The notes: generated by a model from the letters alone, not told the origin. A stretch of 64,000 nt of DNA from Spirochaetia bacterium (GCA_021736475.1 JAIPFV010000001.1:1-64000), one strand, 5' to 3'. Counted from the first letter of the stretch, positions 8,431-19,100 are shown. Program-made: numbers and translations.

Positions 8431-11331
8431 ATGAAAAAGATCTCCATTTTTATGTTGTTTCTTGTAGTGTGTACTTTTTTAGCTTCAGCCCAGGAACAGC
8501 GGCTGTATCGTGAAGCTGAGCGGCGTTTTGAAGGTGGTGACTACCAGTTTGCCCTTTCCCGTTATACCCAATTGATGGAGGAGTATCCGGATTCTGAGTA
8601 TATACCGGATGCCAAGTTCCGAGAGGCTGTCATTTACGCGTTTCTAGGACGGTACAGTGCGTCCCTTGAACGGCTGCAGCGGGTTGCACAGCGGTATTCG
8701 AGCACGCGACACTTTCGATACATACCCTTTTGGCAGGGATATAATCTTTACAACTTAGGCCGATATGAACAGGCACAAACCAAATTTGCCGGTTTTCTAG
8801 AGGCTAATCCGCAAAGCTTACGGCGGGATGCTCTGTACTATAAGGCACTCTCCGAGCGAAGTCTTGAACAATACGAGCAGGCGCTGAGCACAGTGAAAGC
8901 TTTGTATCAACTCTACGATTCACCAGTGCAGAATCAGCAAATGGTTGTTTTATTTACCTCTCTTTTGGTAGAGACAGGGCGCTATGAAGAGCTTTTTACA
9001 ATTTACCGGGATCTGCAGCTTGAGCATTTTGATACGGCGGTACAGCAGAAGCTTAGCCTTTATCGGGGGGAAGCCCTTTTTCAGCAGGGAAAGTTTTCCC
9101 AGGCAGAGTCCATTTACCGTGAATTTCTGGATGCTTCCGAGGATTTAAAGACTATTGCGTATAAACGGCTGTATGTATTGTACGAGGAAACCGGGCAGCC
9201 CTCGCTCCAACAGGAAATATTCGATGAAGCCCAAGTGGAGTTATCCGGAAGTCCTGCACTTCTGGCGGAGTTTTTGTTAAGGGCCGGCATAGAACACTAC
9301 CAGTCCGGCAGTTATGATCTAGCTCGCAGCTATCTGCGCAGAATCCAGCGTACTCTGCCGAAGGAGCAGGTTGACGGTTTGGTACCACTTTACCTTTCCC
9401 ACATCATGGAGCGGGAAGGAGAGCTCGACAGAGCGGTAGAGCTGCTGCGTGAATACCTCGATCTATCGACAGATAGGCGTGAGGAGCTTTTGCTGGCGCT
9501 TGGGAGGCTCGAAAGCTCTCGGGAGCAGTGGCAAACCGCGGCCGGTGTGCTGGAGACCTTCCTGTCTGAATTTCCCGATTCAGACTATCTGGGCCAGGTT
9601 AATTATCTATATGCATATGCGCTGTACAGAAGTGAAAAATTCCGTGCTGCCTTGTCGGTAGTACAGGATAGCTTTTCCAAGGGAGAGTCCGGGGGATATG
9701 ACCGCGAGCTGCTGCGGCTTCGCTCGAGACTGAATACAGAGCTGAATCAGCTTGAAGCGGCAGTAAACGATTTGCAGGAGTATGTGCCCCGCTATCCGGA
9801 GGATCTGGAAGCACGGGTGGATTTAGGCCAGTTGTATTTCCAGCTGGAAAACTATTCACAGCTGTACTCACTGGTTGATAATCTGCGGGCGGAAAATTCA
9901 GATTTGCCCCAGGGTGCTTCCGAGGAAGAGTTGAAACTGCTGTATATAGAGGGCATGGCTTATCTTAAGCAAGATCAATACAAAGCTGCCGGCGAGGTGC
10001 TCAGGGTCTTGTCGAGTGAACAAATGCGCGAGGCGGGGCTGGAAGATTTAATTCCTGATTTCTATTTCTACCTCGGCTGGATTTATTATAAGCAGGTGGA
10101 CTATTCCGCCGCATTGGAATGGTTTGGGCGTTTAGTAGATGAGTATCCTGAGAACCAGAAAGCTGTGCAAGCGCAGTATCTGGCAGGTTGGGCGGCCTAT
10201 GCGGATGGCAAATTTGTGCAGGCTCAGGAGTTTTTTGGACGCTACAGTCGTCAGGATATACCTGCGGCAAAACAGGAGCAGGGCTTATTCATGTATGCCA
10301 AGAGCAGCGCTGCCCTTGGTAAAAGCGAAGATGCTCTTATGGTGTATCAGACTATTTACAAAGAATATTCGGATTCACCGTATGCCGACGATGCTATGTA
10401 CGAGAACGCAGGTTTGCTGCACATGCTGGGGCGTTCAATGGATGCGGTAGACACCTATAAGCGCTTAGCCGACCGCTATCCAACCAGTCCTCTGTGCGAA
10501 GAAGCGCTCTATCGGCGTGGAGATATTCTCTATCAGCTGGAAAAGTATGAGCACGCACGGGATGCCTACTATGAGCATCGGACTCGCTTTCCCGGGGGGA
10601 GCTTGGTCGACGTGTCTTTGTTTTGGGGCGGGATGGCTGCATTGAAAGCTGATGAACCCTATGGGGCTATACTCTTGTGGGAAAAACTGGCGGATGAGCA
10701 TAAAAACAGTTCTTTTTATGCTGATACTCTGTTGGAGCTAGCTCAGCTGCATGCTGAGCTCGGAGAATTTCAGAGCGCGGTTTCTTATTATTCCCGCTAT
10801 ATCTCCGCCTTTCCCGAGCAAAAGGATGCCGAAACTGCCCGACAAAAGGTGGAAACCCTCAAAAGGGTCATTGGAGGGCAGAGTCAGAGGGAGGCTGAGT
10901 TGTCGGTAGTTGTTGAGGAGAAGGGTCTTTCATCCGCCGAGGGGCGTGCCGCTGCACTCGAACTATCCCGAATGTACCTTTATCAATACACTGAAAAAAG
11001 TGATCAGGCATATGACTATTTAAGCGATCTGATAGACTATAGTGAGCAGTACCCCGGAGCGGCCGCTGAAGCTTATTATCTTTTGGGTGAGTATTACACT
11101 AAACAGCACGAACCTGAGGAGGCGGCCGACTCATATGCTCGAGCTGCAGTGGTAGGTTCAGGCGATGACGATCTGGTTGCCAGGTCTCTTCTAAAGGCGG
11201 CCAGAAGTGCCCTTGCCGCCGGTGATACAAGGGGTGCTCGATCGATGGTTAGAAAGCTGGAAACCGAGTTCCCCAATACCCAATGGGTTGCAGAGGGTAA
11301 GCAGCTTTTAGAGAACAAGGGGAGTAATTGA
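8431..11331 (+). CDS. Large periplasmic/exported tetratricopeptide-repeat protein
   Basis: Signal peptide, then many TPR units (e.g. AERRFEGGDYQFALSRYTQLMEEYPDSEYIPDAKF). Confidence 0.9.
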   Translation: MKKISIFMLFLVVCTFLASAQEQRLYREAERRFEGGDYQFALSRYTQLMEEYPDSEYIPDAKFREAVIYAFLGRYSASLERLQRVAQRYSSTRHFRYIPFWQGYNLYNLGRYEQAQTKFAGFLEANPQSLRRDALYYKALSERSLEQYEQALSTVKALYQLYDSPVQNQQMVVLFTSLLVETGRYEELFTIYRDLQLEHFDTAVQQKLSLYRGEALFQQGKFSQAESIYREFLDASEDLKTIAYKRLYVLYEETGQPSLQQEIFDEAQVELSGSPALLAEFLLRAGIEHYQSGSYDLARSYLRRIQRTLPKEQVDGLVPLYLSHIMEREGELDRAVELLREYLDLSTDRREELLLALGRLESSREQWQTAAGVLETFLSEFPDSDYLGQVNYLYAYALYRSEKFRAALSVVQDSFSKGESGGYDRELLRLRSRLNTELNQLEAAVNDLQEYVPRYPEDLEARVDLGQLYFQLENYSQLYSLVDNLRAENSDLPQGASEEELKLLYIEGMAYLKQDQYKAAGEVLRVLSSEQMREAGLEDLIPDFYFYLGWIYYKQVDYSAALEWFGRLVDEYPENQKAVQAQYLAGWAAYADGKFVQAQEFFGRYSRQDIPAAKQEQGLFMYAKSSAALGKSEDALMVYQTIYKEYSDSPYADDAMYENAGLLHMLGRSMDAVDTYKRLADRYPTSPLCEEALYRRGDILYQLEKYEHARDAYYEHRTRFPGGSLVDVSLFWGGMAALKADEPYGAILLWEKLADEHKNSSFYADTLLELAQLHAELGEFQSAVSYYSRYISAFPEQKDAETARQKVETLKRVIGGQSQREAELSVVVEEKGLSSAEGRAAALELSRMYLYQYTEKSDQAYDYLSDLIDYSEQYPGAAAEAYYLLGEYYTKQHEPEEAADSYARAAVVGSGDDDLVARSLLKAARSALAAGDTRGARSMVRKLETEFPNTQWVAEGKQLLENKGSN

Positions 11332-12974
11332 TGCAGAAATACGACTTCACAAGACATCTTGTTCGACCGTCTTTTTTGTTACTGTGGGGGCTATTGTGTT
11401 TGTTTGTTGCAACTGAGTTGTCTGCCCAACAGCCGGGCGCTGAAGAGCGAGATGGAGCGCGCACGGAAGAGAGTGCGGCTCCTGGAGACCCTGAGGTAGA
11501 GCTGCCTACAGTGGTACTGGAGTATTCGGCAATTAAGCGGGAACCCATCGCTCCGGAGCTGCCGGAGGGGGATGTTATTGCACTTCCTACAATTGAGGAA
11601 CTGCTGCCTGAGGCAGGAGCTCTGGAAGTATCATCGCCGGATCTCCTGCCTTCAAGGCCACAGTACGCGGAAGACACCGCTCATAGAGAGGCGGCTTTTT
11701 TCAGCGAAGGGGTTATTGGCGGCGGAAGTGATAATCATCTGATAGGGGATATTGCCCTTTATAAGCGTGGAGAAATGCCGCTTTATCAGTTTCGTTTTTC
11801 CCACGAGGGTATTGACGGCTACGGGAGTAATGCCGCCGGTACCGGCTATTTTGATCGTCGGGAGGAGCTCTCGGGAAAAGTTGAGTTTGGAAGCAACCGG
11901 AATAGTGGATCCGTGAGGGCAAGCTATTTTGAGGCTGAAACCGGACTGCAGGATTTTAGTAAGGCTAATTCGGTTATCCACCGCTTTATACGCGGTAGTG
12001 GTTCTTACACCCGGGATTTTCAATGGCCTATATCTCTTTCAACCAAGCTTACCGCCCATAGTGGTTCCCAGCTGATAGGTATGCAGGATGAAGCGGAAGA
12101 GCAGTACCTTGAGGCACTCACTGCCGGTGTGTTTGAGAATGAACGGTGGTATGCCAGGCTTTCCGGCGGATATCGATATCAGCAGGCCCCCCTCGACGTG
12201 CAGCTTCAGCAAGGCTGGGCCGACGTAACTTCCAAGTTATATTTCGACCACTTTGACATTACCGCTCAGGCCGGAGGTCATTGGGATACGGAAAACAGCT
12301 TTCTATTTCCCTGGAACATTGAGTTGGAGGGGGTAGCCGGAAATTTCCTTTTTCGGTTTGGGGGCGGGTACAGTATTGAGCAGTTGTTATACAGAGATCT
12401 CTGGAACAGTTATCCCTTGCTTGACACCACCGATACCCACAATCTGCAGCACGGGTGGCAGGCGTATTCCCATCTGGCCTTTACACCCAACTCCAGTTTA
12501 CGGGTGACAGCAGGTGCCGATTGGAACTTACTGCAAGGGGTTGTTGTACCGGAGGATCTTGATGCTCGTAATCAGGATTCAGGCCTGTTTCCTTTTACTA
12601 TTGACGAACGGGAGTTTATAGGGGTACAAACCCAAGTAACCTATTATTCAGGCCAGAACATAACGCTTGAAGCAGGCTGGCAGGGGCAATTGATGGATGA
12701 AATAGTACCGCTGCGTCCTGAACACCTTATTCAGGGAGGGCTTACCTATTCAAACCGGGATACAGGTTTCGAGACCTCCTTCAAAGGGGATTTTGAATTT
12801 GGGGAGCTTCCAGAAATGCGAGTTCAAATGAGTTATCTTGTATCCAAGGGAATTAACCTGGTTCTGGAGGGGAACGATTTACTGGCTCCCTTTTATGAAG
12901 GCGGAAGGCCTTGGTGGGGTGAATATGAACAGCGCGGTTTGAATGTTACCCTGAAAACTGAGATTTCTCTGTAA
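11328..12974 (+). CDS. Putative outer-membrane beta-barrel protein of an ExbBD/TonB locus
   Basis: Signal peptide ending ATELSAQQ; alternating aromatic/polar beta-strands through the C-terminal region; ATGA overlap with the TPR gene. Confidence 0.65.
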   Translation: MMQKYDFTRHLVRPSFLLLWGLLCLFVATELSAQQPGAEERDGARTEESAAPGDPEVELPTVVLEYSAIKREPIAPELPEGDVIALPTIEELLPEAGALEVSSPDLLPSRPQYAEDTAHREAAFFSEGVIGGGSDNHLIGDIALYKRGEMPLYQFRFSHEGIDGYGSNAAGTGYFDRREELSGKVEFGSNRNSGSVRASYFEAETGLQDFSKANSVIHRFIRGSGSYTRDFQWPISLSTKLTAHSGSQLIGMQDEAEEQYLEALTAGVFENERWYARLSGGYRYQQAPLDVQLQQGWADVTSKLYFDHFDITAQAGGHWDTENSFLFPWNIELEGVAGNFLFRFGGGYSIEQLLYRDLWNSYPLLDTTDTHNLQHGWQAYSHLAFTPNSSLRVTAGADWNLLQGVVVPEDLDARNQDSGLFPFTIDEREFIGVQTQVTYYSGQNITLEAGWQGQLMDEIVPLRPEHLIQGGLTYSNRDTGFETSFKGDFEFGELPEMRVQMSYLVSKGINLVLEGNDLLAPFYEGGRPWWGEYEQRGLNVTLKTEISL

Positions 12975-13016
12975 TAAGCGCGAGGCTTGAACAATAACTA
13001 GTATAAATCCAACAAA

Positions 13017-13083
13017 GTTTCGCATGCCGCTGTGCGGCAACCGAAACGAAGAAAACAGCCGGATACGGCTATTTTCTTATTAG
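13017..13083 (+). other. Two-hairpin structured element, copy A (upstream of exbB)
   Basis: GTTTCG-CA-TGCCGC-TGT-GCGGCA-AC-CGAAAC, then GAAAAcAGCCG-GATA-CGGCTaTTTTC, then TTATTAG; matches copy B at 38548-38611. Confidence 0.85.
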
Positions 13084-13102
13084 AAGAAGGAAGGGTGAGT
13101 AT

Positions 13103-13708
13103 ATGGAATTAATTGGAAAAGGTGGAATTATTATGATAATAATTCTGCTCCTTTCGGTAGTAGCAACCGCAATAATAATTGAACGCTTTCTCTTTTTCAG
13201 GCGTATTCGGGTTGATGAGGAGAATCTTATCAGCCGTCTCAAATCGGCTTTAAAGAAACACCATTATGATGAGGCCATAAATATTTGCGAGAATAATCCC
13301 TCTCCGATCTCAAACCTGATGAAGGTAGGGATCGAGAACCGCAGCTTCACTCAAAGCGAGATAAAAGATTCGATAATGAGCGCGGCTAATCTTGAGATTC
13401 CGCACCTGGAGAGGTATCTTACCTCTTTGGGTACTATCGCCCATATATCACCCTTGTTAGGACTGTTGGGAACGGTTACCGGAAACATAAAGGCATTTGG
13501 AGTACTGGGTAGTTTCGGCGGAGCTGTGGGTGATCCTGCAGTGTTGGCTACCGGAATTTCAGAGGCCTTACTGACTACCGCAGCAGGTATAATTGTGTCT
13601 GTTCCTACAGTTGCATTTTATAATTTCCTGGTGAATAAGGTAAATCATATCATCATCCGTTTAGAGAACCGTGTAAATGATTTGGTAGTTCTACTAGGGA
13701 AGGAATAG
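13103..13708 (+). CDS. exbB: MotA/TolQ/ExbB proton-channel family protein
   Basis: TM segments and the signature ISPLLGLLGTVTGNIKAF...GISEALLTTAAGIIVSVPTV. Confidence 0.93.
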   Translation: MELIGKGGIIMIIILLLSVVATAIIIERFLFFRRIRVDEENLISRLKSALKKHHYDEAINICENNPSPISNLMKVGIENRSFTQSEIKDSIMSAANLEIPHLERYLTSLGTIAHISPLLGLLGTVTGNIKAFGVLGSFGGAVGDPAVLATGISEALLTTAAGIIVSVPTVAFYNFLVNKVNHIIIRLENRVNDLVVLLGKE

Positions 13709-13710
13709 CC

Positions 13711-14121
13711 ATGCAATTCAAACGGCGCTTAAAACCAACTGCCACAGTTGATATAGTACCGCTCATAGATGTAGTGTTTCAGCTGGTTGTTTTCTTCATG
13801 GTATCCAGTACTTTTATACTTACTCCGGGAATATCCCTCACCCTGCCGGAAGCCTCGAGTGCCGAGCCGACAGTCATGACCCGCTTGGTGGTAACCATTG
13901 CCGAAGAAGATCAGATCTACCTGAACAAAGAGCAGTATAGTTTAAAAACCCTGGATGAAGCCCTTCGGCAGTTTTCCCAGCGGGAGGAGCTGCGTGAAAT
14001 CCAAACCGTTGTAGTTGAAGGAGATCAGAGTGTCTCCTACAGTTTGATGGTGCGGGTACTCGATACCCTCCGCCAGCACGGATTCGAGGGAGTTAATTTA
14101 CGGATGCGAGAAGAGGATTGA
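13711..14121 (+). CDS. exbD: ExbD/TolR-family protein
   Basis: VDIVPLIDVVFQLVVFFMVSSTF with the conserved TM Asp. Confidence 0.93.
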   Translation: MQFKRRLKPTATVDIVPLIDVVFQLVVFFMVSSTFILTPGISLTLPEASSAEPTVMTRLVVTIAEEDQIYLNKEQYSLKTLDEALRQFSQREELREIQTVVVEGDQSVSYSLMVRVLDTLRQHGFEGVNLRMREED

Positions 14122-15176
14122 TGCGCTCGCCTACACGGGATAGACAAATAATAAGTATACTCTCTGCCCTGGTCATACATGGCATACTCGTGTTGATGCT
14201 GGGCCTTGTAGATCTTGGGCAGGATATTACCGACGAGCAGCGGCTTGGTCCGGTAGCAGTACGCTTTGAGCCTGTGCCCTCCGAGGCCTTACAACAGGCT
14301 GTAGAACCTCCGGAGCCCGAAGAGCCTATCACAGAGCCACAGGAGCCCGAAGAGCCCGCCACAGAGTCACAGGAACCGGCTGCGGAGCCTCAAGCCTCTG
14401 AGCCTGCAGAGCCGGCGGCTGCGCCGCAGCAGCCGGAAAGCCCTCAACGGCACGCAGCAGCTGCAGCTGAAGAGGAATGGAGCATTCCCACACCCTCAGG
14501 GCGTGAAATACCGGATACGGAGCGAATGCGCGCTCCTCGGGAGCCCTCGTCGGAGCAGCCCCCGGCTTCCCGCTCCCTCGAAGGCCGAACCGACCGCAAT
14601 GTAGCCCCGGAACAGCAGCAGGGAAACTCTGAGGGTTCACGTATTACCTATGCAGAAGAGCCCCCAGAGACAAGAGAGACTGACCGCCGACAGGCAGATT
14701 CCGACCGGACTGCCGAAAATTCTCAAGAAGGCTCACAATCTGTGTTTGACCAAGAATTGCTGGAGGAGCTTGAGTCGGTACAAGCGAGCGAAGAGGGAGC
14801 CGCGAATGGCGAGGCGGAGGGAGGCGAAGGAACCGCAACCGGTACATCTACTACCGTCAGGACGGAGGACGGCGGTAATATTGTATACGCGCTTGAGGGT
14901 GAAAATTCGACTCGAGAGTTGTTGAGGTCCTCCTTACCTGAGCTCAGCCAAGAGGAGGTGTCCGGGCTGCCGGGGAGAGTCGAGGTGGTGGTAAGCTTTA
15001 CCCTTCCTCCGAACGGAAGGCCTATGGACTTGAAAATAGAGCGTTCTTCCAGTAGTATTCCGGTAGTAGATGCGAAAGTTAAGCAGGCGGTTCAAACCTG
15101 GGAATTCTCCGATGCGCCGCGGGATGCGGAGCCGGTAAGGGGAATGGCTAGAATCATTATCCGCGCCGCAGATTGA
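14118..15176 (+). CDS. TonB-like energy transducer with Pro/Glu-rich spacer
   Basis: N-terminal TM, EPEEP-rich linker, C-terminal TonB-like domain (PNGRPMDLKIERSSSSIPVVDAKVKQAVQTWEFSDA). Confidence 0.82.
   Translation: MMRSPTRDRQIISILSALVIHGILVLMLGLVDLGQDITDEQRLGPVAVRFEPVPSEALQQAVEPPEPEEPITEPQEPEEPATESQEPAAEPQASEPAEPAAAPQQPESPQRHAAAAAEEEWSIPTPSGREIPDTERMRAPREPSSEQPPASRSLEGRTDRNVAPEQQQGNSEGSRITYAEEPPETRETDRRQADSDRTAENSQEGSQSVFDQELLEELESVQASEEGAANGEAEGGEGTATGTSTTVRTEDGGNIVYALEGENSTRELLRSSLPELSQEEVSGLPGRVEVVVSFTLPPNGRPMDLKIERSSSSIPVVDAKVKQAVQTWEFSDAPRDAEPVRGMARIIIRAAD
14311..14370 (+). repeat. 30-bp tandem repeat (2 copies) in the TonB-like Pro/Glu linker
   Basis: CGGAGCCCGAAGAGCCTATCACAGAGCCAC / AGGAGCCCGAAGAGCCCGCCACAGAGTCAC. 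Confidence 0.85.
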
Positions 15177-15230
15177 TACAATAAGACTGATACAATACTG
15201 TAGGTACACACATAGTAAGGAGCTACTTGA

Positions 15231-15923
15231 ATGATAAAGGCGGTAGGTTTTGATGTAGATGGGACCCTCTATCCCAATTACCAGATGTTTTTGTGCTCCC
15301 TGCCTTCTCTCCTAAGTGCTCCCCGCTTAATGTACTATTTTGGGCAGGTCCGAAAAGATATGCGGCAAATTGAGTACGACGAGCCGCTGCATGAAAAGCA
15401 GGCCCAGCTGCTGTCCAATAAGCTTGGTATTTCTGAAGAACACGCCCGTGACAGGATGGAGAGGCATCTTTACCATCGATGGGAGCACTCATTTCGCTGT
15501 ATTAGCCCGTTTCGGCAGGTACGTGAAACGTTGCTGGCTCTTAAGCGGAATGGGATTATTCTGGGAGCGCTCTCCGACTTTCCTATTAAAAACAAACTGA
15601 AATTCTTGAATTTGGATGATCTGTTCGATTTTAGCCTTTCCTCCGAAGATACCGGCTATCTTAAACCGAATCCGATACCCTTCCAGCAGATGATACGAGA
15701 GTTCGGGACAGATCCGGATGAGATATTATATGTGGGAAACTCATATAAGTATGATGTACTCGGTGCAGCCGCCGCAGGAATGCGGACGGCTTGGCTGAAA
15801 CCACTTTTTGCTACACAGGGTTCAGGTTCACATACCCAGGCCGATATAATCTTCTCTTCCTTCAGCGAGCTGCGCTCCCGCATTTTGAATGAGTTTGTAC
15901 AAAGTTCTTCTACTCAGAAGTGA
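15231..15923 (+). CDS. HAD-superfamily hydrolase
   Basis: GFDVDGTLYPNY, LGALSDF, KPNPIPF, YVGNSYKYDVLGAAAAGM. Confidence 0.9.
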   Translation: MIKAVGFDVDGTLYPNYQMFLCSLPSLLSAPRLMYYFGQVRKDMRQIEYDEPLHEKQAQLLSNKLGISEEHARDRMERHLYHRWEHSFRCISPFRQVRETLLALKRNGIILGALSDFPIKNKLKFLNLDDLFDFSLSSEDTGYLKPNPIPFQQMIREFGTDPDEILYVGNSYKYDVLGAAAAGMRTAWLKPLFATQGSGSHTQADIIFSSFSELRSRILNEFVQSSSTQK

Positions 15924-15948
15924 CCGAAAACAACTTCACAACTGAACC

Positions 15949-15976
15949 GTAATTGTAATCGCGTAATTGTAATCGC
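15949..15976 (+). repeat. 14-bp direct repeat x2 (GTAATTGTAATCGC)
   Basis: Two exact adjacent copies at 15949-15962 and 15963-15976; further GTAATTG/CAATTAC half-sites nearby. Confidence 0.9.
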
Positions 15977-16031
15977 CGTTAATGTAATTGACAACTTGTG
16001 TTTCCTGGGTAACAATTACAGGTAACGCGAA

Positions 16032-16063
16032 AGATTGTTTAAAATGTGAGTATTAAACAATCT
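16032..16063 (+). other. Perfect 11-bp inverted repeat upstream of the coiled-coil gene
   Basis: AGATTGTTTAA-N10-TTAAACAATCT. Confidence 0.85.
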
Positions 16064-16178
16064 ATTAAAGAGGGGTAGGGTTTTTAATTTCTGTTATAAG
16101 TAGTTAAAAATTTATACCCATGGACTTTGAAAATAAATAATTTTTGAAGCGCCTTAGGTAAAACTGGGAGTTGGGACC

Positions 16179-19100
16179 ATGCTATTCTCTTTGGGAAATA
16201 TTTTAACGCTTTTAATTGTACTGGTTATTCTATCAGTATATCGTCAGCTCGACAAAAACAACCGTTCACTAACTAAGATAAAGCGCTACTCTGAAAAAAT
16301 AAAGGAAGAGCTGGATGGGTTCGTTGAGAGTAAAACTTCGGAAGTAAAGAACTTAGGGATAGAACTGGACGTACACCAAAAAACCGGGAAAGAGATACTG
16401 AAGCGTATCAAAACAGCCGAGGATGAGCTTGAGAATCGGGCCGCGTCGATGCAGCAGATTAATCAGCGGATTGGTGAATATGATAAGGCTTTATCGGAAT
16501 TAAAAGATATGACCACCAAGGTCGATGAAAACCTTCAGCGTCTACATAATGAATCAGAATTCGTGGATAAAGTGGGACGACAGCTGAGCGGAACCCAGGA
16601 GAGGATACAGCATTTAGAAAAACGTTTGCCGGCTATAACGGAAGAGTTCAACAGCTTGAACCAAAAGGCTCTGAAACAGAGTGCTCAAAAGGCCTTTGCC
16701 TATTCAAAGCAGTTGGCTGAAAATCTTGATGAAAAAATCCAGTCCGACGAAGAACGACTATCGGAGTTGAATGGACATATGGATGAGCTGGATACCCGCC
16801 GCGAACAGTTTGCCCGAGAAGCCTTCGAACAAATCCAACATGATCTGGATGAGAAGGTGTACCAGGCTGAGCAGTCCGGTGAAAGGCTCCAGGAACAGCT
16901 GGCACAACAGCTGTCGGAGACAAAGGACTCGATTAAGGCCCAGGGCGACGAAATGTTGGAGCAAATAGAGCATGAGCTGCGTACGCTTAATGGAAATGTA
17001 GAGGATGTAGAGCAGACAATTCAAGAGAAAATTTCCGCTTTTCATGAGCGGGTTAGTGGAATAGAGCAGAAATACCAAAACTCTCTGCAGCAGGCGGCTG
17101 AACGGGGAGTTGCACTTGAACATGAGGCCTTTGCCAAATTAAAAGAGCATATCAACAGTACTATTGAGGAGACCGAGCAGAACTTCCAGCAGAGGGCTGA
17201 GTCACTGCATCAAAAATATACCCAGCAGTATTCCGAGTTTGATGAGCAATTTCAGGAGCTCTCGGAATCGTTAAACCGAAAATATGCGGATCTGAATTCC
17301 GAGACAGACAAGACTGACAGTCATGTACGCCAGAAGCTTGATGCAATGGATACTATGATACGCGACTACGAAGAGCAAATGAACTACCGCTTTGCAAAGA
17401 TGGAAGAAGCGACCCAGGATATTGATTCACTGGATAAGAACCTGCGGCAGGCGATGGACCGAGTTACTACGCGTATACGCGGAGAATTCCAGGAATTCGA
17501 AAAACAGTTAGAACAGGAGAGAGAGGAGCAGCGGCTGAAAGCACAGACGGATATACAGGCAGTTCATGATGCTCTGGCGGAGGTTGAGAACCAGCTTTCG
17601 GAGCTAAAGGATGAGGCCGCTAAGAATGTCTCAACCCGCCTTGAAGAGTTTGAAAGTTCTTTTTATAAGGATTTGGAGGGACGCTCAGAAAAAATCGATG
17701 AGCGCTATGAAGAATGGAAATTGCAATTAGAAAACCGCCTCTCTGAACTGACCGGAGAGCAGGATACTCAGCGTCAGCGGGTAGAAGAGGAGTATAGTGA
17801 TGCCCTCCGGGACCGATTATCAGAATTGCAAAACCGTGTTTATACCCAACAAGAAAAGTTTGAGAACCAAGTGCAGAGCTTTCAAGATAGAATCCAGGAG
17901 AGAATGGACCACACCTCACAGCAGCTCGAGGGGCTGGAGGGCGATTTAAAGGGCGAGATAGAGACAGCCAAGCAGCAGAGTCAGGCTGCTTTTCAAAAAG
18001 AGTTTGCCGACTATCAGTCTGCAAAGGAAGCGCAGCTTAAACGAAGCGAACGCGAGCTGGAAAATGCCCTCGGCGAATTGGAAACCGGAGTCAATGAGCG
18101 CCGTGCCGCTATCGATTCCACTGTTGAATCAACAGAATCTGAGCTGAATGTATGGCGCACTCAAATTGAGCAGCAGATACAATCGGCTGACGAGGATATA
18201 CGCACTCGGTATGAGAATATTCGGAAGGAAATAGACGATACGGTATCGGTACTTAAGGGTGAGTTTGAGGGTCAGCGGGACGAACTCATTCTGCAGTCTC
18301 AGGACCAGCGGACACGTTTAAAGAATGAGCTCAAAGAGATCTCTGACCGGGTACTTGAACTGGAAGGTGAGTTGCAGCGAAAGACGGATTCCGCGTTTGA
18401 AAGCTTTAACCGTGAATATGAGAATTTTATGCTGGAGATTCAAAAGAAAAACCGTGAATTTCAGCTTGATATGGACAAAAAGATCAAAGACTTTCGTTCA
18501 GTATCTCAAGATACCAAAGAGAAAACCGAGCAGATGCAGAAAAAACTGTTCGGCAAAATTGAAGAGGGCTACACCAATCTGCAGGTGAACCTGCAGGAAA
18601 TTGATAAACGACAGAAGAATTTTACCGCCCAGACCAAAATTTTTGATCGGGCAGACTCATTGAAAGATACACTTCAGGAAAACATAGAGGATTTGAAGGG
18701 AGAAATAACCCGGGTCCAGGGACTGAGTGGAGAGATTCGCGAAACAGAAAAGAAATTTATGGCGATCAAAAAAATGGGTGAAGAAGTCGGCAATAAAATG
18801 AACCGCTTTATCAATGAAAAACAGCGTATAGAAGAGATGGAGGGGGACTTTAAGAAGCTTATAAATATCTCGCAAACCATAGATATGAAGCTGGAAAAAG
18901 TAACCGACAGTCATGATACCCTACAGAATATTCAGGCCACTATTCGAAGCCTCGAAGAGCTGGAGCAGAACGTGGAGCAGAAGTATGAGCGGCTAGAAAA
19001 TCGTCAAAAGGTTATCGACAGTACAATTCAGCAGGTGGATAAAAACTTTCAAAAGATTGAAGATCTGGATAAAAATATCGACTCCCTTGAAACCAGGACA

